From NCBI GenBank assembly GCA_001910725.1, contig MJGA01000001.1, positions 1,054,001 to 1,118,000 of the forward strand: a DNA stretch of 64,000 bases, written 5' to 3'. The stretch comes from Phanerodontia chrysosporium (taxonomy: Eukaryota > Basidiomycota > Agaricomycetes > Polyporales > Phanerochaetaceae). A program made the position numbers and the translations under genes. The stretch's first letter is position 1, and each line of letters opens with the position of its first letter. The notes under the pieces are model-generated. The model ran no database searches. It had not been told where the DNA came from and was given only the letters and a program-made list of their open reading frames with translations. Below, piece by piece: positions 53,866-64,000 of the stretch.

Positions 53866-56800
53866 TTATGGTACAACTCTCACCACACATGTGCCACCGT
53901 CTTTCAGGGGACCTACGGGCCCATCACCGTCACGCCTGAAGACCTCCGGTGACTTATCAAAAGGCACGACACGAGGACCGTTATCGTCGTGACCATCGCC
54001 GACCCACGGGCGCAAGAAGCCTTGCTCCACCATGTGCACAACAGCGCCCAGGGAGTCTCGAACATCCTCGCCTTCAAAGTCGACATCTGTAGCGACGCTG
54101 ACCCAGGCGTAGCTCACGGTGCGTTTCTTCGCCTTGATCGTCGTACTGGTGTTTCGCCGAGAAAGACGACTGAGACTTCCGAGGCTGTCCTTGCTGGGAG
54201 AAGTGAGAGTGCCTCCCGACGCCTTCGTCGGGCTGCTGCTTCTGCTCCTGCTGCCGGTGGACATCGTGCGCTTGAGCGACCGGAAGCCGGACCGCAGGTG
54301 GTCTTGTGCGGAGGGGACAGGGCGAGATGGGTTGTCGCCGACCAGCGTGGTGAACTGGGCAACTGTAAAGGATCTCTTGCTGGAGCCAGAACTGACTTTG
54401 GACGTTGAAGGAGCGTTGGAAGGAGATGATGAAATATCAGGGGATGTCTGCAGCGTTGTGTCCTGCTCAGGATCTGCAAGCAAGACCTTCCGGCCAGCTT
54501 CCCAGATTTCGACACCACCGACGGTGTCGAGGAGCCCGTCAAAGGAGCGGCCATCCTCGGCAAGCTTCTCCAAGACCTCCAAGGGATTGCCTACACATAT
54601 CGCCTCCGCGCCCCAGGCCCTCAGCCGGGGTTCTAGCCGTTTGAAGCGCGTCTCCTTTGTTCGCCTCGCCGTGGAAGGGCCTGCCCCGTCTGTGTTATCG
54701 TCGTCATCCTCGTTGGTGTCGTCTCGAGCCGCGGAGTCTGGTACTTGAACCCAAACTTTCACCCCTCTTTTCGCGAGCATCTGGACCGCAAGCGCTCCCG
54801 GTCCGTCGTGACCGTGCAGGACGAGGATGCGAACGGACTTGACCCGATCACTGCTGTCCGGCTTTGGTATGGCGGGTGAGATGACATCTGCAAAGGTGCG
54901 AACCGCGCGATGAGCAGGCAAACCGCAGGCCGGTAGCAATGCCAACTCCTCGATGGATAGGCTCGCGGAGGCCACTAGATCCTGGTGAAGCTGCGCGAAC
55001 GGGTGGCGATTAAGCTGACTAGGCAGAGATTTCGAGCGAACGTGAGAACGGCGGGTGGGCGGGAAGAGCGTTGTCGGTCTAGATAGTGGTTGGGGCGCTC
55101 TGTGCACTCTATGCCTTTCCATCACTATGAACTCCGCGAGTGCGCCAGACTGCAGATAATATTTTAGCACAGTCAGCGGTAGGACGCGGACAAACAAACC
55201 TTCTTGACATCGAGGAGACCTATTACCCATTCTCCTCTTCTGCAGACATCGGCCTTGACATCCCACCCGACCTCGATTGCCTTACCCACGATACTCCGAC
55301 CCGGGATAAACCCTGTTCCCTTCGCGCCGTTGACGGTCTTCTCTTGGACAAGGAGAGAATCGAGACCATCCAGGCCGACTGCAAAGACTTGCACGAGAAC
55401 GTGCGACGATGGGACGATAGACGGTGGTGGCAGATGTGAGCAAAACGTGACAGGAACAGGTAGGGTGTCAAGTAGATGCGCAGGCGTCATGGATCCTTTG
55501 CCCTTGTCCTTCGACCTCCTGAAGAGCTGAAAAGAGAAGGCTCTCCGCTTCTTCTTCGTCGCCGATGAGCCGGCGACTTCTGCGACTCCCCGAGTCACTT
55601 CAACAGTCGCCATGCTGGTCTGAGCTATACCCATCTTGACCAAGTCTACCTTGCCGTCTCCCATGCCGTTCTTCGGGTCGACATGGTATCCGGTTCGTGG
55701 CAGGGTAAGACCTGAATACCCCTGTGCAGGAGGACTCGACTCAACTGCAGGTGTTGGTATGGCGTGCGTAGGCAGGTTGTTTGAGAAGGAAAAAGTCGCA
55801 GGCGATACGGATCGTGAAAGCCTTCGAGTGTTGGTATAGGATTTGTTGAGGCGGCCCAGAGAGCGCGCATATGCCTGGACGCGCGCATCCGGACTTTCCG
55901 CAGCCTCGTCGCTAGAGGATGGCTCTTTGCCCGAACGGTGCGAGTGAGAACGCGAGATTGGAGCTGGGGACGCCTTTCTTCCTTCTCTTCTTGCGGTATC
56001 GTTTCTTCAAGTACCGGCGATGGAGCTCGGCTATGTTCTGCGCTACTGCCTCCTGGGGTAATGTCGTCGCTATACTCGCTCTCATCTTCCTCCAGAAGAG
56101 CAGACATTCGCCCTCTGCTAGAGCGACTACCTCGCGACCTGCGCGAGGAGCGCTTCCTGTGTTCCGCCGAAGGGGAAGGAGGTGGGTAAGACTTTGCAGG
56201 CGAGGAGATCCTCATAGGTGGCGTCTGCACTGGTTGTGGTAAGGCGTATTCAGCAGGAACGTTCTGCGGCACCCGTCGCGGGGAGTCTGGCTTGGCAGCG
56301 ATCGCCGGTGCAAGCCAACGGACCTCCTTTGCCCAATCTTCATCTGTATACGTCTGACGACGCAGTTCGATCTGGGAACGCCTGCGCGTCTGCGCTAGGG
56401 GTCGAGGCTGGCCACGACCAGGGGGTGATGACGGAGGACTTCCGGTCTGCGAACGGGAAGGAGGCGAACGAGCAATGGTGATAGCGTGCACGTCATTTTT
56501 GTGACGACTTCCGTAGTCTGAAGTCTGAGGGGACGTGAGCGCAGTTGATGGTGCTGCACGCGACGAAGTGACCGAAGACGAGGCTGTCCCTTCTACTGAG
56601 GAGGAAGACGTAGTAGATGAGAAGGACGACTCCGAAGGGGTACGAGATACCGGCGAGAGGTCGGCAGCATCGGCAGCATGAGGCGTAAGCGCATCTAGCG
56701 AAGACTTCGATGTTATGGAAGACTTGGATTTCGAGCGTGCGGAGGGCAGAGGGAGAAGGGCATAGGTCAAGGCCTTGGGGTCAATGAGCATACCTTGAGA

Positions 56801-57516
56801 TGTCCTCGACGTCCGTGGCGAGCCGTAGATAGATGAACGAGGTGTGTAGAAGACGTCGTCCTCGCTGGAGCCCTCGTCCGCTGAACTGGCCTCCGTATCC
56901 CCGTCGTGTACGTGATCTGGGGCGAGATGGCGGGAGTTACGCTCTGAGAGATAGGAGGGCTGATTGGTGAGGGAAGGGAGCGGTGACTGCTTTGGTGTGG
57001 TATTTGAAGAGAAGCTAGAGGGCGGTGTGTAGGGGGACGACGTAATAAAATTCGCATCATACTGATCGTCTGCATTGGAGTGCGATGACGCTGTCGACTG
57101 GGTCAACAGCGTACCCTGAGATTTGGTGCGCGGCGAGCATGTTTGCCGAGGAGACGATGAAACCGCCTGTTGAAACGAAGATGAGAAGTTACCGTGTGCG
57201 TTGAGCAGATTGAATACCTCAGCCTCCTCACCTCTGTCTCTGCAGACAACCTACGAGACGACCGACGGGAGGACGCCGCACGGGAGGACGACCTCGCTTC
57301 ACTGTAGCGCGACGGAGACGAGCTGGAGGAGAAATATCCAGACTCTGTATCGGGAGCTGTGAGATAGGATTGCGGACGGGAGTCCGGAGCTGACGATGCC
57401 TCGGTTGCAGCGCGCATGAGCTCGGGCTTGGAGGAATGGTAATTCTTGTCGGCTGGGAAATGGTACGTCTGCGATGGTCGCCCTAGGATTGACTGGATGA
57501 AAGTAGGTCTCGCCAT
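53866..57516 (-). CDS. Medium-chain dehydrogenase/reductase-like protein with long disordered N-terminus, apparent single-base frameshift
   Basis: Three exons (57232-57516, 55200-57166, 53866-55149) encode about 1178 residues. The first roughly 700 are disordered: Ser, Pro, Arg and Thr runs, a basic cluster (HRKRSSRRSRGSRSSRGR) and acidic patches. Then comes a GroES-like MDR start (SSHVLVQVFAVGLDGLDSLL, GFIPGRSIVGKAIEVGWDVK, GEWVIGLL, ALAEFIVMERHRV) and a Rossmann segment (RILVLHGHDGPGALAVQMLAKRG, VKVWVQVP) with an insert. The nucleotide loop HGHDGPGA is a loose GxGxxG. I see no zinc cysteine cluster, so activity may be reduced or lost. A single base is missing at about 55973-55990, where the frame moves from PQEEKEE to KASPAPISRSHSH. 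I cannot name an orthologue. Confidence 0.75.
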
Positions 57517-58483
57517 CGCCGCCCGGGTACGACGATAAGAGCGTCGAAGACGTTGCAGACGATGGGCATGCCACGTTCCCGTCGAGAACCAGATTCAATC
57601 AGCACGCCTCAGAGGCTGCCGGCGCCTCCTCTTCCGTACACCTTGACGTCAAAGCGACCGCACAGTGCTGACAACTCCTTCAGGCGACGACCGGATAGGC
57701 TGGGCAAGCGGCGGACAAGCGTGAAGGAAGCGGGGAGGGACGTCCGGGATGGTCGTGTTGGAAGGAAATGATCATGGCACTAGCGGAGCGTCTCTCCTGC
57801 AGCTTGCGGTCAGGCCACCGCGCAGAAATCGCATTACTTGCTTTTGACTCATTGACAGGTCCCTCGAACCTCGCATACTAGTTCCAAGTTTGCTGCTAGA
57901 TGTTCGTCCATGTTACGATGGGGTCGACGAGCCGTAATATCGCTGTGGGCGTGGCATGCTTCCCTACGTCTTCTGCGGCTTGTCCTGTGGTGCGTGCTAG
58001 TAGTCGTGTTCGCTGACCGTAACAGCAGGCAATTGTTGGCACTAGCCTATATATGCGCGATCCGGAGCCGTCTTGAGACATTGTTGGTCTCGGAGAAAAC
58101 GCGATTCGTCGGTACAAAACCACCTCTCCCACGAAGAACGTCTTCTGCGAGTTCAGCGCGGATCGGGACCTCAGTTGTGCACGACAAGACAGCACCGATC
58201 TAGAAGTAACTATTCGTGTCGTCTATACAACAGCCCTCTGTGCGTCTGTTCGTTGTCGAGCTTTACTAGATGCGTCGCCTCGTTCTCAATGAGCGACTGA
58301 CAGCCATATCGTTCACTAGCACCTTCAAATTGGCAATCGACCGGTATTCATCAGTTAGTGCCTCATACCGGCCATTCTCGTTCCCGAGCAGAGTGTCGAC
58401 ATTGGCAGAAGTTGGCATGTTGTCATGAAATGACACTAGTAAGAATAATCGATAGTTGTGGTACAAACAACAAGCCCCATAAA
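57517..58483. other. Gene-free interval, MDR upstream region and GRN1 3' region
   Basis: About 970 bases. It should contain the promoter of the MDR-like gene and the 3' UTR of GRN1. Frames of up to 99 codons show no family signal. Confidence 0.5.
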
Positions 58484-60752
58484 TTAGAAGAATTGTTTGA
58501 AGTCATACACCTCCTCGCCGTTAGCGGCCTTGTTGGCTGCTGACGTCGCCGATGGCTTCTTCATATTTGCCACCTTTTTCGGGGCCACAACAGGCTTGGA
58601 CTTGGTTAATGGCTTCCCTTGTGCGACGACCTTTGCCTTCTTCCCCGCTGCGATGGAACCCTTAGCACCAGCGGCCGAGCGCGCCTGCTTGGAATTCTTG
58701 GGTTCGGGAGCGAATGCCACCTTCTTTGCAGGGCGAGTAGGTGCTGAGGTCTGAGCAGGTCGTTTCCGTTTCCCGGCAGGTCGTGCAAGCTCTTCCTCCT
58801 CCTCACTCTCTCCCTCTTCCTCTTCACTTTCCTCGTCTTCCTCCTCGTCCTCGTCCTCGTCTTCCTCCTCGCTCTCACTCTCTGCATCAGCGACCTCGGG
58901 CTCTTCCGCTTCATCAGAACCCTCGCTGCCATCTTCATCTCCAACCCATGGAGTCTCCAGAGCAATCTTACGGGCCTCAGGCGATGACGGTGACAGCCTG
59001 ACGACTCCTGTTGCTTTTCTACGCTCCTTACGGGTCGGAAGCGTAGAAAGAATCTTCTCGTCGGCGGCATACAGAGTTGTCAACTCTGAGTCTGTTGACT
59101 GAGGGGAGCTAGACGACCCTGGGAGGGTGAAACGAGGGAATTTGCCAGTGCTCCAGTCGCGCAGGAGAAGCCTCGACGCGCCGACAGTATCCAGAACACC
59201 AGCCTAGACTTCCGCGATCAGTGCACAGGATCTAGCGGCTGGTAAAAAGCCACATACCTTCTTGACGAGGCTATTCGCCCGCGCGAGAGCGGACAGGAAG
59301 GCATTAGGATCCTTCTCTGCGAAGGCGGGAAGGTTGTAGAACAGCATCAAGTCGTCCCTGCTAGCACGAGTGGCGATCTCATACACTAATGTGACGATTA
59401 GAAGCAAGCTTCTTGAGATCGGCAGATGACTTACCAACTGGTTCCGGATCCTTCAGACGGTCTATCCGACCTCTGTTACGAGTTAGGATGTCGCGTGCAC
59501 GGATGTGGGCGACCTCGTCCGCTGATTGCTCGGCTGAGGCGACCCAACTCAGGCCCGGAGTGTCAATCAAACGGATTCTCTTGCCCGCAAGCTCGAGAGA
59601 CACTTCCTGCGGGAAGATGGTCGTTGTTGGTCCGTCATTGGCACTTCCAAGCTTGTATATGGGGACGGCAGGCTTGCGCGCAAGCGAATTGATGAATGAA
59701 CTCTTGCCGGACTGCAGAAGGGCCTGTAAATATTGTTCCGAGACGCGTACAAGTCTTCCGCACTCACGTTCGTGAAGCCGACTACAGCCACAACAAGTGG
59801 TTCCGCGGAGGATTTCTCAGAAACAAACTTCTCGAGAGCCGCAATCGCTGAACTTGAGCCCAAAGCATCGTCGGCGCGCTCCTTACCCTTACCCTTCACT
59901 GGGGAGGGGTCGACGGCAGGCATGAAGGCCGATGCAGAGCGGAAAAGAATGGTGGGATGTTGCGCGCGGAAATATGTCGCCCACGACGATACAGCTTCAC
60001 GAGGACATCCGTCTAGAACTTGGCAATCAGTACTTGTCAATACACAGCAGCATAGGTGGCGCACCAATTTTGTTCAGCACCAAAAGCAGCTTCTTCCCGC
60101 TTTCCTTCACGGTCTCCTCGAGATGTGTACTGTGGTAGGCCAGCGGATCGCGAGCGTCCAGGACCTCGACGACAACGTCGGCGGCCTCCAGCACAGATTT
60201 TAGGTTCGGGAACTCATCCCCAGCGTACACTGCGGACTCTTCTTCCTCAGCGGGGCCTTCCCAGAGGGTGCAATGGTCGCTTTGCTGCTACCAGCGGTCT
60301 GCTTGGCACCCGAAATCGCAGCGATGCCGTCGAATGCGACTTCTGAGCCTTCCTCGTCCGAGTCGGCATCGGCACCAGCAGCAGCAGCAGCCTTCGCCTG
60401 CTTCTTTAGTTCTTTGCGCAGCTGCTTGGCTTCTTCAGCCTGGCGGCGCTGCTCGGCGACTTCAGCAAGAATTTGGTCCTTGTACGGGAAATTGTTCGGG
60501 ATGCCAGGGTCCTTCTTTTGCTCTGGAGAATATAAGATTAGAAACAAACAGGACACAACAGGGTACGCACTAGACTTCCACTGAGGATTTTTCTTTGCCT
60601 CCTTCGTCCTCTTCTTACGAGTCTCCCTGACCTTGCGCTTGATCTTTTCGCGCTGGTGCGTGGTACCCCGCTTGCTTGTCTCTGTGGGCGAAGTTAATTA
60701 ATAAACATCGATGCAGACGGCCGGTGTGCGCACTTTTCCTGATACGAGGCAT
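58484..60752 (-). CDS. GRN1: Nucleolar circularly permuted GTPase GRN1/NUG1 (GNL3 family), apparent single-base frameshift
   Basis: Seven exons (60734-60752, 60571-60681, 60065-60522, 59768-60012, 59435-59711, 59258-59385, 58484-59203) encode about 652 residues. The start MPRIRKKTSKRGTTHQREKIKRKV is the basic GN3L/Grn1 domain, followed by KKDPGIPNNFPYK and a coiled coil. The permuted GTPase has its motifs in the order G4 (LLLVLNKID), G5 (a region ending RSASA), G1 (VVGFTNSGKSSFINSL) and G3 (LIDTPGLSW). The C-terminus has an acidic block of about 45 residues then Lys/Ala/Pro tails. The protein drives large-subunit ribosome assembly in the nucleolus. One base is missing near 60248-60257: the frame passes from SGKAP to AEEEESAVYAGDEF. 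Introns are phase-consistent. Confidence 0.9.
58790..58885 (-). repeat. Low-complexity acidic run in GRN1
   Basis: The plus strand shows repeated CCTC, CTTC and GTCCTC units, which on the coding strand give runs of Glu, Asp and Ser (SEEEDEDEDEEEDEESEEEEGE). Slippage-prone, but in frame. Confidence 0.85.
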
Positions 60753-61532
60753 GGCGGATGCGGAGCTAAGAGAAGGTGCGCTCGACCCGTCCGGCTGGAG
60801 GAGTGAAGGGAATTTTAAGAAGCGCCCAAATTGCCCGCGCTCTCTGAGTGAGCTTTCTTCGTGATCGCCCATAAACCGTCTACAATCGCTCGTGAAAGAA
60901 ACACTGAACAGTGCGAATGCCACTATGTATTCGAGTGCGCCGTATATAATACATGGTACATCGGAAGTTATCTTATGAGCGGGGGATTGATATACATACC
61001 ATGCGTCTCCAAGAATGCTGGAGCACGACGGGCCTATGCAATCTGGAAACAAAGTTAGTGCACTTACCGCAAGGAGAAGCCCACGCTCCTCCTCGCACCC
61101 ACGATGGGACAGGTTTACCTTGTTTGCGAGAACAATGACACGCACCGGGAAAGCATCTTGCAAATCATTCAAGTGGCGCCCGCGTACTTGTGTTTGAACA
61201 GATTCACAGAGGGGCGTAGCGAACGAGATTACAAGAACATTGGAAGGCGTTACGACAGCAAACTTGACAACTTGGGTTTTGTGCTATTTCGACGAGGATT
61301 GCAGACTGGGGTCTTCCAAAGAGGTAAAACATGACAACTTGAGGGAACTAACTTGAGGCAACTGCGTATGCATTGCGATAACCGGACGCCGAGAAACTCT
61401 TCATCACTTGTGCCTTGACCCTTCATACCCTTGACCACCGAAGCGCAATCTTCCCTATGAGGGTCCAAGCTACGCCCGATCGCAGCAAGAAGCGCGTGCG
61501 AAAGGTGAGGTCAAACAACAGCAAGGCATCGT
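60753..61532. other. Gene-free interval, GRN1 upstream and Tra2-like 3' region
   Basis: About 780 bases, AT-richer in the middle, containing the GRN1 promoter. A TATA-like GTATATAATAC lies at 60942-60952. No convincing coding frame or RNA gene. Confidence 0.5.
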
Positions 61533-62538
61533 TCACCAACGAGGCTCCCCGTTGGAAGCAGGCGGGGCGCTTGTGGACGGGCCGTCATAGTCACGAGCGC
61601 CGCGAGCAGGGCTGCTCCCACGAGGAGGGCTCCTGGAGTAGCTCCTGCGCCTCCTGTAATCGGGCGAGTACCGGCTGCGAGGAGGGGGGCTTCGGCGGTC
61701 GCGCCAGTCCCGGTCTCTGCCATAGTAATCGCGGTCCCGTTCGTCCCTGTCGTAGCGGCCGCCGCTGCGGGGGTAGGGGTCGCGGTCGCGGTCACGGTCA
61801 CGACGATCACGGTAGTCATCGTAGCGATCGTAACGATCGTCACGGCCGCTGTAAGTGTCGCGTCCGCGACGGCGACGGTGTCCCATGTACTCTCCGGGAG
61901 TGGGGGCATGAGGCCTGTCGGTAACGGAATAGTCGACTCGGATACGGCGCCCGTTCAGTTCCTATACGCGGGTTTAGCGCCCTTATACCAAGCATATGTT
62001 TGGCTTGTACTTACGACACCGTTGAGCTCCTTGATGCATCTGGTAGCCTCCTCGACGGTGGACATAGTGATGAAGCCGAAGCCTCGAGAACGGTCGGACT
62101 GCTTCGCACGTTAGTACAAGGCTGAAAGAGCAGCATATATGCGGCGATAACTCACGCGCTGGTCATAGACAATGACGACTTTTTCTACACGACCGAAGCG
62201 GCTAAATTCCTCGTCGAGATCGCGCTCGACTGTGCGGATGCTCAAGCCGAAAACACCCAACACGTTGGAGGGATTAGGCGCCTGCTTCGCCAGGTTAGTA
62301 CTGCTTCGAAGCGCATTGACGACAGGAAACTAACAATGGGTGCATGCGATGGACGCTTAGGAACAGGGGAGGGTCTGCGGTAGGAGTCCCTGACTGGGGA
62401 ACGAGAGCGAGAGCGACCCCTGGGGGGTGGCACATCCCTGTCACGGTCGGCGTGTGCGCCCGACGAGGGTTGGTCGTTGTACGCCTCGGCGTAGGGGTCG
62501 GTGGGAGGAGGTGCAGATTCGCCGTACTGAGTATCCAT
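61533..62538 (-). CDS. Tra2-like splicing regulator (RRM with RS/RD domains)
   Basis: Four exons (62335-62538, 62156-62281, 62015-62098, 61533-61961) encode 280 residues. A first RS-like region ([18 protein letters not shown]) precedes one [23 protein letters not shown] with RNP2 (LGVFGL), then [10 protein letters not shown] as RNP1 and [16 protein letters not shown] closing the fold. After the linker [20 protein letters not shown] comes an Arg/Asp/Tyr repeat region, then an RS tail ([16 protein letters not shown]). The linker and RRM order match Tra2 proteins of animals and plants, which bind GAA-type exonic enhancers. The protein is probably nuclear and shuttles by phosphorylation of the RS region. 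It shares a 259-base divergent promoter with eL18. Confidence 0.9.
61740..61865 (-). repeat. Arg/Asp repeat region in the Tra2-like protein
   Basis: On the coding strand the codons give [23 protein letters not shown] and similar runs. The plus strand shows CGGTCACGGTCACGACGATCACGG-type repetition in short units. In frame and expected for an RS/RD splicing protein. Confidence 0.8.
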
Positions 62539-62797
62539 GGTAGCGTGGAAGGTGAGAGTCAGTTATTGATGGCCGTTGGCAACGACGACGAGGGGGTGAC
62601 TCACCATAATCGTCGCAAGGAGTGGTTGGAGACGTCGCCTTTGTTTGTACTTGTTTGTCACCCGGCAATTGGCCAGATTTCGAACTCCGCGAGTTACAGC
62701 GCCAAAACCTTATTCTCGAGTGCTGGCCAGTTCTTCAGCCACTCGCCCCCGACGCCGTTTGGCTAGGTCCCTATTCAGCAAGTCCGGCAAGAGCAAG

Positions 62798-63586
62798 ATG
62801 GTGAGCTCGCCGTTATGCACGTCCTGCACGTCGAAATGCTGAACGGGGTTCTGCCGTTTCGTTAGGGTATCGACATCGTCAAGCACCACGTCAAGAAGGG
62901 CGTCCGAACTGCCCCCAAGAGCGAGGATCCCTACTTGCTCTTGCTCGTCAAGGTACCTATCGAAACGCTTTGTCCAGTCGATTCTGAGCTCATCCATATA
63001 TGATAGTTGTACCGCTTCCTGGCGCGGCGTACAGATTCGGCGTTCAACAAGGTATTGCAAGTTCTCTGACCGGCTGATCTGAGAATGCTTAAGGTGTCTT
63101 GTTAGACCATTCTCCACCGCCTCTTCCTCTCGAAGATCAACCGCCCTCCCATCTCCCTCTCCCGCATCCTCAAGGAGACCGCGAACGCCCCCAACCGTGA
63201 TGCCCAGACCATCGTTATTGTCGGCACCGTCACCGATGACGTTCGCCTCATTGAGGTCCCCAAGCTGACCGTTGCCGCCCTCCGCTTCACTCAGTCTGCG
63301 AAGGAGCGTATCCTCAAGGCTGGTGGTGAGGCCTTGACGCTTGACCAGCTCGCGCTCCGTGCGCCCACTGGCTCCAACACCATCTTGCTCCGCGGCAAGC
63401 GCAACACCCGTGAGGCCGTCAAGCACTTCGGCATGGGCCCCCACAAGCACAAGAAGCCCTACACTATCTCCAAGGGCCGCAAGGTGCGCAATATTTGCTT
63501 CTGGGATGGGTTTTGGGCATTGACTAGCGTTTTTATAGTTCGAGCGGGCACGTGGTCGCCGAAAGTCCCGTGGCTTCAAGGTCTAA
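62798..63586 (+). CDS. RPL18: Ribosomal protein eL18, large cytosolic subunit
   Basis: Five exons: 62798-62800 (the ATG alone), 62866-62952, 63007-63051, 63106-63483 and 63539-63586, giving 186 residues, the yeast Rpl18 length. The start is [20 protein letters not shown] after the lone Met, then [40 protein letters not shown], a core with [18 protein letters not shown], and the end [31 protein letters not shown]. These are typical of eL18. The internal exons are short (87 and 45 nt). Its ATG is an exon of its own, as in the eS25 gene of this window. It faces the Tra2-like gene across 259 bases. Confidence 0.95.
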
Positions 63587-64000
63587 GCGCACCTTCAAAA
63601 TGGACTTGCGGGCGGTTCGCTCGCCTATGCAGCAGTGCAGGGCGTGCCTATGGTGGTGTACCATCTATGCGTTATGGGTGGCTGCGTTTCATTACGACTA
63701 TCCTATGTGCAACATGCAACTTGACTTTGGACGTATGCCTTCGATCCAAACGCGCTCCACCGCTTTGTCGGTGTATTCCGGCTTGTATCATTATTCTGTA
63801 TTGCCACTCTAAGGATGAAGTCTTGTTAGTCGTAAGTGCGTGTTGGTATCTTCGTGAGCTGCTCGCGATGCTTGAAGAACGTGCCTTCTGTCGTGCACTC
63901 TAGCGGCCATTATAGCGTCTGCCTGCCAGTTTCTCTGGCATCGCTCTACCTACCAGTGTCACCATCAGGCCTGATGTTCTGCTCAGCTCAATCTCGGCTG
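63587..64000. other. Downstream region of eL18 to window end
   Basis: About 410 bases of 3' UTR and following intergenic DNA. I see no start of another gene. Confidence 0.5.

Noticed and set aside
1..64000. Biosynthetic or defence gene cluster
   Set aside because: Neighbouring genes belong to unrelated housekeeping processes; I saw no polyketide, peptide synthetase, terpene, toxin, NLR or mobile-element genes, and no CRISPR-like array.

Overview
This window reads as nuclear chromosomal DNA of a filamentous basidiomycete, most likely an Agaricomycete. The evidence is very dense short spliceosomal introns (mostly 46-60 nt, about 140 inferred here), intergenic spaces of a few hundred bases, and gene families and exon patterns typical of mushroom and polypore genomes. 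I saw no bacterial, viral, transposon, CRISPR, tRNA or rRNA gene. All exon joins below were made by eye from reading frame, GT/GC-AG sites and family conservation.

Layout. 1-1697: 3' part of a family-2 glycosyltransferase. 1966-5713: RAD16-type DNA-repair ATPase. 6113-8212: cytochrome b5/acyl-CoA dehydrogenase fusion. 8513-9314: tRNA adenosine deaminase TAD2. 9457-10762 (-): mitochondrial FLX1/SLC25A32 carrier. 11194-14332: prolyl oligopeptidase. 14570-15418: mitochondrial IF-3. 15488-18526 (-): large intronless putative mitochondrial helical-repeat protein. 18927-22177: nuclear cap-binding protein CBP80. 22336-23618 (-): SLC35B4/YEA4 nucleotide-sugar transporter. 24188-25650 (-): Pcl-type cyclin. 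26234-27429 (-): SH3 protein. 27876-30847 (-): SSXT (SS18-like) glutamine-rich coactivator. 32827-33827: ribosomal protein uL2. 34074-36295 (-): FGGY sugar kinase. 36848-38165 (-): second Pcl-type cyclin. 39352-39883 (-): ribosomal protein eS25. 40057-42236: glucosidase II beta subunit. 42612-44098 (-): third Pho80-type cyclin. 44925-46692 (-): COMPASS subunit SWD1/RBBP5. 46946-48569: TTI2 of the TTT complex. 49796-50535: conserved-looking fungal protein of unknown function. 51781-53622: DUF3445/heme-dependent N-demethylase-like protein. 53866-57516 (-): medium-chain dehydrogenase with a long disordered N-terminus. 58484-60752 (-): nucleolar GTPase GRN1/GNL3. 61533-62538 (-): Tra2-like RRM/RS splicing protein. 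62798-63586: ribosomal protein eL18.

The content is housekeeping: DNA repair, chromatin, cap binding and splicing, ribosome parts and ribosome assembly, ER glycoprotein quality control and mitochondrial functions. I found no convincing undescribed multi-gene system. The most notable points are three different PHO85-type cyclin genes within 20 kb, several GC-AG introns that the reading frame forces, five otherwise intact conserved genes that each lack exactly one base (which points to consensus errors), ATG-only first exons in two ribosomal protein genes, and a few unusual architectures (SSXT coactivator, disordered-MDR fusion, tandem GT-A glycosyltransferase).
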